A stretch of 64,000 nucleotides of DNA from UA16 sp002292325 (GCA_943788645.1 CALSRC010000002.1:1-64000), one strand, 5' to 3'. Positions 48,681 to 58,563 are shown, counted from the stretch's first letter. Program-made: numbers and translations. The notes: generated by a model from the sequence alone, not told the origin.

Positions 48681-49930
48681 TGGAAGAGGAGTTGCGAACG
48701 AATTGATTGCTTGCTGGCCTGACGTTGCTGTTGGATTGTTCCCATTTTTCGGGATCGGTGACAGATCTTGAAACGGCCAGGATCATGCCAATGGCGAGGC
48801 ATGTAAAAATCATGGAAGTGCCTCCATAGGATACCAAAGGAAGTGGCTGGCCGGTGGTCGGAAACAAGCGCACAGCAACGGCCATGTTGATCATCGCTTG
48901 AAACACGAGCATGAAGCCGAGCCCCATGGCCAATAATCCTCCAAAATGGCGGGGGCAGCGCGTCGCGGTTCGAACGGTGCGAAACAGCAAGATGAGATAA
49001 GCCAATACCAAGCCCAGTCCACCCAATATTGCGCCCCACTCTTCGATGATGAAGGCATATATCATGTCAGAATACGGATGGGGAAGGAAGTTGCGAGAGG
49101 TGCCTGTGCCTGGGCCATGAGGAAGCAGTCCACCGCGGTTGATGGCGACCTGGGCCAATTCGATTTGGTATTCTAGAGCATCACCTTCCGCTGCAGTGCC
49201 CACTCCAACAAAACGTTCGATCCGGCCGGCCCACGTGCCAAATCGCGGCAATACCTCAGGGGCAGCTTTGCCGATTCCGTAGAGCATGACGAGGGCAACA
49301 ACGCCCAAGCCCCCAATTTTAAAGAGGTGCTTCCAAGGCACACCGCCAATGAATAACATGCCGATGCACACCACACCTAAAAGCGCTGCAGTTGAAAAGT
49401 CCGCTGGCAAAATCAAGAGGCATATGAGGCCAATGGGGACCAGAATGGGGAGTACGCCCGTCCTGAAATCGTGCAGTTGAGTCCTTCGATTGTTGAGTTC
49501 ACGGGCGACGTAAGTGACCAAAACGACCTTTAGCGAAATCCGAGGTTTGCAGGGTAAGTCTCGTGAAGGGAATGCGGAGCCAGCGCTTCGCTTCATTGAT
49601 GTCTGCGCCAAAAACCAAGGTCAGAATCAGCAGCAGAGCTGCTACCCAAATCAATACTTGGGAGATGCGAGAGAAATAACGAAAATTTACCTTGTGGATG
49701 AGAAGCATAACTCCCCAGCCTAAGGCCAACATCAATCCTTGTTTAAACAGAAAATGCAGTGAGCCGCCTTCGGACTTATATGCCAAGGAAGAAATCGCAC
49801 TGTACACCGCTAATAACGAGCCCAAACTGAGGATCAAGGTGACCATCCAGATAACCTTGTCCCCTTCCAAGTAGGCGCCGATGCGCCCGCTCAGCGTCAT
49901 AGCTTCGCTTGCGGATTTTCTATTTTTCAT
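48673..49930 (-). CDS. ftsW: Septal lipid II polymerase FtsW (one frameshift)
   Basis: A SEDS-family polytopic membrane protein that polymerises septal peptidoglycan with its partner PBP. ATG 49930 gives MKNRKSASEAMTLSGRIGAY, followed by helices LILSLGSLLAVYSAISSLAY and VLIWVAALLLILTLVFG, and the conserved AKRWLRIPFTRLTLQTSDFA. One extra base near 49530 (in AAAGGTCG) shifts the frame, and it resumes with VVLVTYVARELNN. Later landmarks are LPADFSTAALLG, GPGTGTSRNFLPHPYSDMIY, FIIEEWGAILGG and PTTGQPLPLVSYGGTSM. Total length is about 419 residues, normal. It begins two bases after the murD stop. Confidence 0.93.
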
Positions 49931-49932
49931 TC

Positions 49933-51372
49933 TCACAAGGCGCGCACTGCGGCTTTGAATTCGCGTCCACGTTCTTCGTAGGATCCAAACAAGTCAAAGC
50001 TGGCGCAAGCCGGCGAAAGCAGCGCAGTGTGGCCCGGGCTGACCGAGCTGGTAGGCCAATTGAACGGCCTCGGCTGCACTGTCGACTTCGTGCACACCGC
50101 TGACGCGGGTCGCCAAAGGTATCGATGAGTTTCTGGTTATTTGTTCCAAGGCAAATAAGGTGAGTCAACTTTGGAGCTGACCAAATGCAGGAGCGAGGCA
50201 TAATCGTTCCCTTTGTCGATGCCACCTGCAATCCAAATGACGGGACCGGTGATGCTTTCTAATGCATACCAAGCGCTATTGACGTTGGTTGCTTTCGAGT
50301 CGTTTATGAATTTGATGCCGTTTGTTTCGACGACGAACTCCATGCGGTGTTCGATGCCGTCAAATTGAGCGAGGCTATCTCGGATGCCTTCGCTACGTAA
50401 TTCGAGCACTCGGCCAGCAACGCTGGCGGCCATGCTGTTGTACAGGTTGTGTTTTCCCTGCAAAGCCAATTCTTGGATGGTCATGGTAAAAGGTTTTAGT
50501 TGAGGTAAGTAGATTGTGAATGTTTCGGGGTGAGGTTGGACATCAACAGTGGCATGACCCCACGGGGTCAAGCCTTCTGCGTTGAGGGCCGAGGTGAGTT
50601 GTTCTTCTGTTTGTTCTGTGCTGACAGCGACCACGCGCGCGGCGGTTCCACCGGCCCGGCTTCCTCGCTTCCAGCGGGCCATTGACAATGCGTCGTCTGC
50701 GTTTAATACGAGCACATCATCCGCTGTTTGACGCGCCGTGATCCGCCATTTGGCATCGGCGTATTGCTCGATGTCGTCATTGTATCGGTCGAGATGATCT
50801 GGGGTGATGTTGAGAAGGACGGCAACATCTGGTCGGAATTCGTCCGTACCATCCAATTGAAAGCTACTGACTTCGACCACTTGTATTGCAGCCGGCATAG
50901 ATCGTTCAGCCAAGTCCCGTGACCAACTTTTACCGATGTTCCCTACACAAGCGACATCGGCTCCTGCGCCTTCGAAGAGCGCGGCAATCAGCGCCGTGGT
51001 GGTCGTTTTCCCGTTGGCTCCTGTAATGGCGACAACGCGCTGCCCATTCGGCTGCGCAAAACGACTTGCGAATTCGATTTCACTGATCACCGACGCACCC
51101 GATTCACGCAGTTGAACCATTGAATGAGCATTCTCCGGAATGCCAGGGCTCTTGATGACGGTACCGCCATGACCTGCAATTGCCATTGCCCGATTCAAGT
51201 CGTGGCCGCCTGATTCAAATGCAATTCCTGCCGCTTTCAGGGCTTCCGCTCGATCTTCTCGGATTTCCCCGGCATCCGTCACCCAAGGCTCGAGGCCCTG
51301 CCGAACGGCAAGCAAGGCAGCGCCAATGCCGCTTTCTCCTGCTCCGAATATGGGGATGATGGGGTGGGACAT
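49933..51372 (-). CDS. murD: UDP-N-acetylmuramoylalanine-D-glutamate ligase (C-terminal frameshifts)
   Basis: Adds D-glutamate to UDP-MurNAc-L-Ala. ATG 51372 gives MSHPIIPIFGAGESGIGAAL; the longer frame overlaps the mraY end. The ATP loop GANGKTTT is at 118-125, followed by VEVSSFQLDGTDEFRPDVAV, LNITPDHLDRYNDDIEQYAD, GKHNLYNSMAA, FDGIEHRMEFVVETNGIKFI and NDSKATN. After WIAGGIDKGNDYASLLHLVS, indels near 50150, 50105 and 50035 interrupt the C terminus. The pieces LICLGTNNQKLIDTFGD, EVDSAAEAVQLAYQLGQPG and LLSPACASFDLFGSYEERG keep family order to the TGA at 49935-49933. Span about 480 codons, slightly longer than usual. Its stop lies two bases before the ftsW start. Confidence 0.93.
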
Positions 51373-51382
51373 GCTGTGCGGG

Positions 51383-52651
51383 TTACCGAACTTTAAGTGT
51401 GACAATGCTGACCACGGCGAGGAGGATGCCAATGATCCAGAAGCGCGCGGTGATTTTGGACTCCGGAATGTTCAGTTTTTGATAGTGGTGGTGAAGCGGC
51501 GCCATGAGAAAGATTCGTCGCCCTTCACCTGTTTGTCTTTTGGTGTATTTGAACCAGCCGACCTGCAAGACCACGGAGAGGTTTTCAATGAGGAAAATTC
51601 CACATAAGACGGGCAGCAATAACTCTTTGCGAATGGCAATGGCAAATGCAGCGATGATGCCTCCCAAGGCCAAACTTCCGGTGTCTCCCATGAATACCTG
51701 TGCGGGATAAGCATTGTACCAGAGGAAAGCAATGCACCCTCCAACAAATGCAGCGATGAAGACGACCAATTCTTGCGAGAGGGGGATGTAATGGATGTTG
51801 AGATAATCAGCCGCGACAATGTTTGAGCTCACATAGGCCAATACGGCGAGCCCCAGTCCAATGATGGCAGAAGTTCCCGTCGCCAAGCCATCAATGCCGT
51901 CGGTTAAGTTGGCTCCGTTGCTCACGGCCGTGACAATCAAAATCACCAAGGGGATAAAAGCCAACCATCCCCAACCATCGGCCCAAGGTCCAATCCAGCT
52001 GACCAACCGATCATAGTCGAAGCTGTTGTCTTTCATAAAAGGAACGGTCGTTTCGGAGGATTTCTTGGCTTCCCAAACCGCGAGTCCCGCGTTGGGTTCG
52101 AATACTTGGAATACGGTACCGTCCGTTGCTGTCATTTCAACCACTTCGCCAGAAAACTCACGGTCTGCCGGATCTTTAATCGTTACGTCAGGATGCCACC
52201 ACATGATGGATCCTACGATCAATCCCACGCCGACCTGTCCGATGATTTTGAAGCGTCCGGCGAGCCCATCCTTGTTTTTCTTGAAAACCTTGATGTAGTC
52301 GTCGATGAAGCCGATTCCACCGAGCCACACCGTGACGAGCAACATCATTTGGGTGTAGATATTGGATAGATCTGCGAAGAGCAAGGTGGGTATGAGGATG
52401 GCCGCTAAAATGATGAGCCCGCCCATAGTTGGCGTGCCTTGCTTGTTCATTTGTCCCTCCAGCCCAAGTTCACGAACGATTTCACCTACTTGTTTCAGCT
52501 GCAACCATTGGATGATTCGTTTGCCGAATAGAATTCCAATGATCAGCGATGTGATCAAGCTAAGGGCTGCTCGAAAGGAGATGTATTGAAACAATCCCGC
52601 TCCTGGCAGATCCCAGATTCCATCGATGTAGGTGAAAAAGTGATACAACAT
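51383..52651 (-). CDS. mraY: Phospho-N-acetylmuramoyl-pentapeptide transferase
   Basis: 422 residues, polytopic; transfers phospho-MurNAc-pentapeptide to undecaprenyl phosphate, forming lipid I. Visible motifs are QMNKQGTPTMGGLIIL, IGFIDDYIKVFKKNKDGL (catalytic aspartates), NLTDGIDGLATG, AFLWYNAYPAQVFMGDTGSL and MAPLHHHYQK (MraY histidine motif). It is about 60 residues longer than the E. coli enzyme, owing to an insert around residues 155-220 (GEVVEMTATDGTVFQVFEPN), as in other Bacteroidota. Its ATG overlaps the murE stop by one base (TAATG). No frame break. Confidence 0.96.
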   Translation of the reverse strand: MLYHFFTYIDGIWDLPGAGLFQYISFRAALSLITSLIIGILFGKRIIQWLQLKQVGEIVRELGLEGQMNKQGTPTMGGLIILAAILIPTLLFADLSNIYTQMMLLVTVWLGGIGFIDDYIKVFKKNKDGLAGRFKIIGQVGVGLIVGSIMWWHPDVTIKDPADREFSGEVVEMTATDGTVFQVFEPNAGLAVWEAKKSSETTVPFMKDNSFDYDRLVSWIGPWADGWGWLAFIPLVILIVTAVSNGANLTDGIDGLATGTSAIIGLGLAVLAYVSSNIVAADYLNIHYIPLSQELVVFIAAFVGGCIAFLWYNAYPAQVFMGDTGSLALGGIIAAFAIAIRKELLLPVLCGIFLIENLSVVLQVGWFKYTKRQTGEGRRIFLMAPLHHHYQKLNIPESKITARFWIIGILLAVVSIVTLKVR

Positions 52652-54108
52652 TAGGCGTGATTGAAGGCGTTCAACAGTTCTTCCCGATCATCGAATTCGT
52701 AGCGCACACCCTTGATTTCTTGATAGGTTTCGTGGCCTTTGCCTGCGACCAAGAGGATGTCTCCTTGCGCAGCGAGTTGGGCAGCCATGCGAATGGCTTC
52801 CCGGCGGTCTGAGATTGCGATGCACTTTTTGATTTCAATCGGGTCCAGCCCAGCACGCATGTCTGCAATGATGGCATCAGGTTCTTCATCCCTTGGATTG
52901 TCGGAGGTTAAGAATACCCGATCGCTCCACTTGGCCGCCACGCGGGCCATGATAGGCCGCTTTGTTTTGTCGCGGTTGCCACCGCATCCGACCACCGTAA
53001 TAACTTGTGTTGTGCCTGAGCGGAAGGAATCAATGGTTTTCAGAACATTGTCAAGTGCATCAGGCGTGTGTGCATAATCGACTACAGCCGTAATTCCTTC
53101 TGGAGCAAGGACTTGTTCAAATCGGCCAGCAGGAGGCTTCAGGAGCGATAAATGGGTCAACACCTCCATGTCCTCCATCCCCAATTCCAATGCTACAGCA
53201 AATACAGACAAGAGGTTGTACGCATTAAATCCGCCAATGAGCCGACTGTACAAATCGTGTCCGTTTAGATGCAATTGCAGTCCGCCCAGGTGGTTTTCTA
53301 CGACTCTCCCCCGGTAATCTGCCATGGACGTAAGGGCGTAATCTCGGATGCGTCCTTTGCAGTCCATGACCATGTCCGGTCCGTGGCTGTCATCTTGGTT
53401 GTACAACGCAAATCCATCTTGTGGAAGCGCGTCGAAGAGGCCTTTTTTCGCTTGGATGTAGGAGTTGAAATCTCCGTGGTAATCGAGGTGTTCGTGGGTG
53501 ATGTTGGTGAAGACGGCTCCGGTCAGCTTGGTTCCTGCCAATCGTTTTTGATCGATGCTGTGAGAGCTGGCCTCCATGAAGACATACTTGCATCCTGCAT
53601 CGGCCATTTCCCGGAATAGGCGCTGCATTTGCAGGGCGTCGGGGGTTGTGTGGCTCGCTGGAACGACCCGGTCTAAAATCCGATTCTCAACGGTTGAGAG
53701 CATTCCAGCTCGGCGGTCCATGGAACGGAACAACCGGTGGAGTAAACTCACCGTGGTAGTTTTGCCGTTGGTCCCTGTCACAGCGACAATTTTGAGCGTC
53801 TCACTGGGATCGTCAAAAAACGTAGAGGCCATTTTTCCGAGGGCTTCGGCGGCATCTTGCACACGCACGTACGTGACGTGGTTTTGTGTCGTCTCAGGCA
53901 GTTGTTCTGCCACAATAGCGGTGGCCCCTTTTTCAATGGCTTGCTCAATGAACTCAAACCCATTGACTCGGGTCCCTGGAATGGCCACGAACAGGCTGAA
54001 TGCTTTCACTTCTCGGCTGTCAAATGCAATGTCCTCAATGGCCACATGGGTATTGCCCACGATGTCGTGGATGCGGGTGCCATAGAGGATTTCTTTCAGG
54101 AGTTTCAT
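52651..54108 (-). CDS. murE: UDP-MurNAc-tripeptide ligase, meso-DAP type
   Basis: 485 residues from ATG 54108 (MKLLKEILYGTRIHDIVGN); a TTG nine bases upstream is less likely. Adds the third stem residue to UDP-MurNAc-L-Ala-D-Glu. ATP loop GTNGKTTT at 112-119, then MEASSHSIDQKRLAGTKLTG, VFTNITHEHLDYHGDF and YAHTPDALDNVL. The substrate motif is DNPRDEEP, the form that selects meso-diaminopimelate rather than lysine. The peptidoglycan type of this organism can be inferred from that motif. Five bases separate it from ftsI; it overlaps mraY by one base. Confidence 0.97.
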   Translation of the reverse strand: MKLLKEILYGTRIHDIVGNTHVAIEDIAFDSREVKAFSLFVAIPGTRVNGFEFIEQAIEKGATAIVAEQLPETTQNHVTYVRVQDAAEALGKMASTFFDDPSETLKIVAVTGTNGKTTTVSLLHRLFRSMDRRAGMLSTVENRILDRVVPASHTTPDALQMQRLFREMADAGCKYVFMEASSHSIDQKRLAGTKLTGAVFTNITHEHLDYHGDFNSYIQAKKGLFDALPQDGFALYNQDDSHGPDMVMDCKGRIRDYALTSMADYRGRVVENHLGGLQLHLNGHDLYSRLIGGFNAYNLLSVFAVALELGMEDMEVLTHLSLLKPPAGRFEQVLAPEGITAVVDYAHTPDALDNVLKTIDSFRSGTTQVITVVGCGGNRDKTKRPIMARVAAKWSDRVFLTSDNPRDEEPDAIIADMRAGLDPIEIKKCIAISDRREAIRMAAQLAAQGDILLVAGKGHETYQEIKGVRYEFDDREELLNAFNHA

Positions 54109-54113
54109 GCGAT

Positions 54114-56240
54114 TCAAGACAATTCTAGGGTGATGGTTTGGGCACCTGCGATTTCGGCTCCGGGAACGATGCTCTGACGGCGAACGGTTCCAGCGCCCAG
54201 GGTTTTGACCTGTAATCCGGCATTTTCGAGTAAATACAATGCATCACGCAATCCCATGCCGCGGACATCGGGGACCGCGGCGGATACAATGTTTCGTGCG
54301 CTTAATGCCGCGATTGAATCTCCTGTAGTGACGGTAACCCAGTCACTTAGAGTTTCCCCTGAGTACGCAAGGCCGAATTCATCATAAAGGCGCACGAGTT
54401 CTTCGCGGGCACCGTCCTTCGCACCAGGGAGTTTGGCTGTCTCTGCGAGAAGCCCAGTGCTTGATTCATGGAATGAGGGATCAGTGGCATACACCTTATT
54501 GGCCAATTCGCGGAATACAGGACCAGCGATACTCGAGCCGTAATAGACTCCGCTTCGGGTGTCTGCGATAACGACGATGCAAGAATAGCGGGGTGTTTCG
54601 GCCGGGAAGTATCCGGCAAATGACGCGCGGTAGCGTCCGTCGTATCCATTGGGTCCTGCGATTCGAGCGGTACCCGTTTTGCCTGCAACGGTGTAGGGGC
54701 TTTTCGCAAAGATGTACTGCGCTGTGCCCTGCCCAGTGGGGTCAGCGACTCGTTTCATCATCCGCTGGCATGCCGCAAGGGTGGTGCTCGAGCAGATGCG
54801 ATTGTTAACCACTTCCGGTTCAATTTGACGCACAACCGTTCCATTTGTTTCAAGGCGTTCAATCAATTGTGGTCGCATCATCCGCCCATTGTTGGCGACT
54901 GCATTGTAGAGACTTAAGGTCTGTAGCGGAGTTTGGGTCACTTCATAGCCAATGGACATTTGGGTGAGCGAGAGGCCGGACCATCGCTCTTCACCTACAG
55001 CACCATATACTTTTGGTTCGGCTTCACCTGCTAAGCGAATGCCGGTCGTTGCGCTGACTCCAATGGATTGCAGGCCGTCCAAAAATTCTTGAGGTTGCTC
55101 TCCAAAGGCTTTCTTGATGGTGAGTGCCGTTCCCACATTGGAACTCACTTCGAAAATTTCTTCCGTTGACAGCACGCCATGCCCTCCTTGATCTGCATTG
55201 GAGTCCGACATCCGTCGGCCATAGAAGGCAACGACTCCGTTGCCGGTATCGATTTCATCAGTTGACTCAATACCGCCTGTTTCCATTGCGGTCAATAAAG
55301 ACGCAAGCTTGAAGGTTGATCCCGGTTCAACAGCGGTTCCAATTGCGTGATTGTACGATTCGCTGTACGCTGAAGGAGTCGATTCGGTGCTTTCCGTGGT
55401 ACGTGTCAAATTGGCCATCGCTCGGATCTTTCCGGTTGCGACCTCCATCAGGATCACCGTTCCCCATGCTGCATCGTGTGCTTGTAATTGTCTGCGCAAG
55501 GCGTTGCTGGCCACATCTTGCAAGTGCATATCGATGCTGCTAATGATGTCGTAGCCTGCGACAGGTTCTACGATGTATTCGTCTGAGACGGGCATCCATT
55601 GCCCGCCTGCAACCCGTCTCTGCAATTGCCGCCCCGTGATTCCGGTGAGTTCATTGTTCCAGCTGGCCTCGAGTCCCACCCTGTTTTCTTCTCGGTCAAT
55701 GCCAATGGTCCGCCCCGCGAGATCGCCAAATGGTTTGCGTCGCTGTTCGATTCGGCTAAATGTGAATCCACTTTTGAATCGTCCAAGCCGAATGAAAGGC
55801 AAGGAGAGCAGGGCTTTTTGCTGGGTATAGGACGCTCTGCGAACAATCAATGTGTTACGCCGTCCCAAGTTCCGGCCTTTGCGCAATAAATCTTTGAACT
55901 CACTGGAAGATTTGGTGCCGAGTACGTTACTCAGTCCAAGGCATAAGCTGTCCAAGTCATGGTCGAAGGTATCCCAATTGATGGCTTCGCTTTTGCTGTC
56001 CCACCGCACCTCAAAAACAGGGACAGAAGTCGCCAAAACGCTTCCGTTCGATGCGTAAATCTGTCCGCGGGCTGGTGCAATGGATTGAATGCTTGATTCA
56101 AACCGTTCGCCAACCGCTTTCCATTTATCGTATTCTGCACTTTGAATCCAAAGAATCCGTCCAAAAATGGAGAACCCGAGAATGGCAAAAAGGGCGAAGG
56201 AAAGCCAGGTCCGATTGGAGAATTGCTGCTGATTTTTCAT
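54114..56240 (-). CDS. ftsI: Septal penicillin-binding protein (FtsI type) with C-terminal PASTA domain
   Basis: 708 residues. One N-terminal membrane helix (WLSFALFAILGFSIFGRILW) anchors a periplasmic protein that cross-links septal peptidoglycan. The class B dimerisation domain includes PARGQIYASNGSVLATSVPV. The transpeptidase shows the SxxK nucleophile in AVEPGSTFKLASLL (Ser about 308), SSN in EVSSNVGTAL and KTG in YTVAGKTGTARIAG. A single PASTA domain closes the protein (VPDVRGMGLRDALYLLENAG to the end), as is usual in Bacteroidota and absent from E. coli FtsI. The start overlaps the ftsL-like stop (ATGA). No frame break. Confidence 0.95.
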   Translation of the reverse strand: MKNQQQFSNRTWLSFALFAILGFSIFGRILWIQSAEYDKWKAVGERFESSIQSIAPARGQIYASNGSVLATSVPVFEVRWDSKSEAINWDTFDHDLDSLCLGLSNVLGTKSSSEFKDLLRKGRNLGRRNTLIVRRASYTQQKALLSLPFIRLGRFKSGFTFSRIEQRRKPFGDLAGRTIGIDREENRVGLEASWNNELTGITGRQLQRRVAGGQWMPVSDEYIVEPVAGYDIISSIDMHLQDVASNALRRQLQAHDAAWGTVILMEVATGKIRAMANLTRTTESTESTPSAYSESYNHAIGTAVEPGSTFKLASLLTAMETGGIESTDEIDTGNGVVAFYGRRMSDSNADQGGHGVLSTEEIFEVSSNVGTALTIKKAFGEQPQEFLDGLQSIGVSATTGIRLAGEAEPKVYGAVGEERWSGLSLTQMSIGYEVTQTPLQTLSLYNAVANNGRMMRPQLIERLETNGTVVRQIEPEVVNNRICSSTTLAACQRMMKRVADPTGQGTAQYIFAKSPYTVAGKTGTARIAGPNGYDGRYRASFAGYFPAETPRYSCIVVIADTRSGVYYGSSIAGPVFRELANKVYATDPSFHESSTGLLAETAKLPGAKDGAREELVRLYDEFGLAYSGETLSDWVTVTTGDSIAALSARNIVSAAVPDVRGMGLRDALYLLENAGLQVKTLGAGTVRRQSIVPGAEIAGAQTITLELS

Positions 56241-56866
56241 GGGTCAGCAGGTTTGTATTCCAATAGGAATGGGGGTTCAATTGTTTGTTTCAGTCCGAGG
56301 TCTGCGATGTTTTGTTCGACGGTGCTTTGTTGCAGTTCAGTCTCGAATTCTGCCTTGAGCGTTTTGAATTCTGCACTGAGTTCTTGGAGCTGCCGTTTTG
56401 TGGTCAACTTTTCTCGTTCAATGCGCTCGAATTGATAGCCCATGGCGATGTAAGCGATGAAGAGCGCGCTGACAAAGAGCAGGTAAGGAATGTGGCGTGT
56501 TACCCCTTCCTTGGTTAAGAATTCTCCGCTCAGGATATCGCGGACCACCGGGGCAATTGACTGGCGGTTTTGCCGGTCTCGTTTTTCTTCCGGGCTGCGT
56601 TTGCGCTTGCCTACAAAACGTCTAAAAAAGGAATGAGAACGAGCTGCTTCTGCTGGGTTATCTGGTGTGGAAATCCGATTCCTGGGCCGAGTAGATCGCG
56701 CAGATTGTTGGGCTTTTTTGCGTGCCTTGTCTTTGGCTTGTTGTTCCGCAAACTGCTTTTTTTGAGCTTCTTGGGCAGCGATTTCCTCGGAGCTCAGGAT
56801 GCGATTTCCTTTGGGCTTTTCGTTGGATTTAGCCGATCGTTGGCCGAATGAAAATGGATTCTTCAT
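56237..56866 (-). CDS. FtsL-like division protein with long basic N terminus
   Basis: 209 residues. A cytoplasmic part of about 125 residues is rich in Lys, Arg, Gln and Ala (EAQKKQFAEQQAKDKARKKA), then one membrane helix (HIPYLLFVSALFIAYIAMGY), then a periplasmic coiled coil (IEREKLTTKRQLQELSAEFK). Topology, size of the helix-coil part and position between rsmH and ftsI fit FtsL, a divisome scaffold; the sequence itself is weakly conserved. The cytoplasmic part is several times longer than the 30-40 residues of E. coli FtsL. Start and stop overlap both neighbours by ATGA. Confidence 0.8.
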   Translation of the reverse strand: MKNPFSFGQRSAKSNEKPKGNRILSSEEIAAQEAQKKQFAEQQAKDKARKKAQQSARSTRPRNRISTPDNPAEAARSHSFFRRFVGKRKRSPEEKRDRQNRQSIAPVVRDILSGEFLTKEGVTRHIPYLLFVSALFIAYIAMGYQFERIEREKLTTKRQLQELSAEFKTLKAEFETELQQSTVEQNIADLGLKQTIEPPFLLEYKPADP

Positions 56867-57813
56867 GCGGCTTGAGATTTAATTTCCTCCAAACTGAGCG
56901 CGGTTCTCGTGGCGACCCGTAACCGCGCGCTTCTGGACCGAGGGTTTGTTTCTTGCTCTGCTTCATCTGCTACGAGAGCCCTTCTCTGCAAAGGCTCAAA
57001 GGGGCAAAGTGCTTGGCCTTTGATGTTGCGCTGAATGTCGTCGTTGAAGTTTCCAGAACGCATGAAGTGCTTGACTAGCCGATCCTCTAAGCTGTGATAT
57101 GAAATGATGACAAGTCGCGCTCCTTCAGGCATGAGGTCAATGGTGGATTCCAAAAGTGTTTTAAGCGCGCCGAGTTCGTCATTTACCTCGATTCTGAAGG
57201 CTTGAAATACCTGGGCATGAAATTGGTTTTCTTTGCCTCTCGGTGCGAGATGGGTGGTCGCAGCGATCAGGTCTCCTGTGCGGGTTAAAGCTTTGGAACG
57301 GCGCGCAGCTTCGATTGCGTAGGCTACTTTGTCCGGTCGCTTGAGCTCTCCATATTGACGCAGGATGCGGGTGAGCTCCTCGACCGAATAATCCGCGGCA
57401 AGGTCAGCTGCAGAAGGGCCGGCTTGCTGATTCATCCGCATGTCCAAAGGCGCGTCGAATCGAATGGAAAAGCCCCGTGTTCCAACATCAAATTGATGCG
57501 AAGAGACACCGAGGTCACCGAGTAGCCCGTCAATGGAGCGGACGCCTTCTAACCGGAGGAAGTTTCGGATGTGCCGAAAGTTTTCAGGGATGAGCTTGAA
57601 CCGGTTATCGTCCAATGCATTGGCGCGAGAGTCAGCGTCTTGATCGAAGCCAAATAGCCTGCCGCTGGGAGCGAGATGATCCAGGATCAGTTGGGAATGT
57701 CCACCGCCACCAAAGGTGGCGTCGACGTAAGTGCCGCTTGAACGATTGGAGACACCTATCCCCTCGATGCACTGGTCGGCGAGAACGGGGATATGGTAAG
57801 CTCCTTGTTTCAC
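56863..57813 (-). CDS. rsmH: 16S rRNA (cytosine-1402-N4) methyltransferase
   Basis: 316 residues. Methylates N4 of C1402 in the 16S rRNA P site, using S-adenosylmethionine. Visible: YHIPVLADQCIEGI at the start, SAM loop YVDATFGGGGHSQLILDHL, GLLGDLGVSSHQFD, RGFSIRFDAPLDMRMNQ, FQAFRIEVNDELGALKTLLE and VIISYHSLEDRLVKHFMR. GTG start, three bases after the mraZ stop. Complete, no frame break. Second gene of the cluster, its usual place. Confidence 0.97.
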   Translation of the reverse strand: MKQGAYHIPVLADQCIEGIGVSNRSSGTYVDATFGGGGHSQLILDHLAPSGRLFGFDQDADSRANALDDNRFKLIPENFRHIRNFLRLEGVRSIDGLLGDLGVSSHQFDVGTRGFSIRFDAPLDMRMNQQAGPSAADLAADYSVEELTRILRQYGELKRPDKVAYAIEAARRSKALTRTGDLIAATTHLAPRGKENQFHAQVFQAFRIEVNDELGALKTLLESTIDLMPEGARLVIISYHSLEDRLVKHFMRSGNFNDDIQRNIKGQALCPFEPLQRRALVADEAEQETNPRSRSARLRVATRTALSLEEIKSQAA

Positions 57814-57816
57814 GGG

Positions 57817-58302
57817 TTAATTTTCATTGGAGGGTTCGAGGTCATCGCGGACTTCTTCAGCAAGGGAGCCAAAGTCGAAGTCTTCGGTGTCGTCGAGCAC
57901 GGACCGGTCATATCGGGATTTGCTCCAGAGCTCAATCTTCTCACCCAGTCCTGAAACAATGATTTCGTTGTCGGCAGGGAGTTGGATGCCCGCGTGTTCC
58001 AATAGCAGAGTGGGCAGGTTGATTCTGCCGGAGCCGTCAAGTTCTACATGCGTGGCCCCTTTCATGAACTTTCGCTGGAACAGCTGATGCTTTCGATTGT
58101 AGCGGCTTAAGCGTGACATTTCGCGATTCACCTTGTCCCATTCCGGTTGCGGATAGACCACCAAGCATCCCTCGAAAATATCCCTGTTCACCACCAAGCC
58201 ATGATGCAGGACCGTGTCCAGTTGCTTTCGCAGCCGGGCAGGAAACATCAGGCGCCCTTTGGCGTCGATTTTACAGGTGTATTCTCCGAGTAGGTTGAGC
58301 AT
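57817..58302 (-). CDS. mraZ: Transcriptional regulator MraZ
   Basis: 161 residues from ATG 58302; a GTG one codon upstream is possible. Two SpoVT/AbrB-like halves are visible: GEYTCKIDAKGRLMFPARLR and FMKGATHVELDGSGRINLP, each carrying the DxxGR motif. MraZ forms ring oligomers that bind 5-base boxes upstream of its own gene and repress or tune the dcw cluster. Such boxes are present 32 bases upstream (58334-58368). The C-terminal tail is acidic (DDTEDFDFGSLAEEVRDDLE). First gene of the cluster. Confidence 0.96.
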   Translation of the reverse strand: MLNLLGEYTCKIDAKGRLMFPARLRKQLDTVLHHGLVVNRDIFEGCLVVYPQPEWDKVNREMSRLSRYNRKHQLFQRKFMKGATHVELDGSGRINLPTLLLEHAGIQLPADNEIIVSGLGEKIELWSKSRYDRSVLDDTEDFDFGSLAEEVRDDLEPSNEN

Positions 58303-58333
58303 CACAATTCGATTCTCAAAACTACCTAAGTTT

Positions 58334-58368
58334 TACCACTTTCTCCCACTCTATACCACTTTCTCCCA
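58334..58368 (-). promoter_or_regulatory. Four-box MraZ operator
   Basis: On the minus strand, boxes TGGGA, TGGTA, TGGGA, TGGTA lie exactly 10 bases apart (58368-58364, 58358-58354, 58348-58344, 58338-58334), separated by 5-base spacers. Known MraZ operators are direct TGGGN repeats with 5-base spacers, three in E. coli. Position just upstream of mraZ supports self-regulation. Confidence 0.85.
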
Positions 58369-58563
58369 CTTTGTGGAAAAGTTTCGAAGAGTGTTATAGG
58401 GATAAGTCAGTCGTAGCGGGCAAAGAAGGAAAAACGCCATCGTGGCCATAAAATCGCTATTAACACGTTTTCAACATTTCTTGTGAACAGTGAACTTGTC
58501 AGCCGTGGTCTTTTTGAATGGGTTTGTGCTGACCTTTGCATTTGAAATTGAATATTTATCTGC

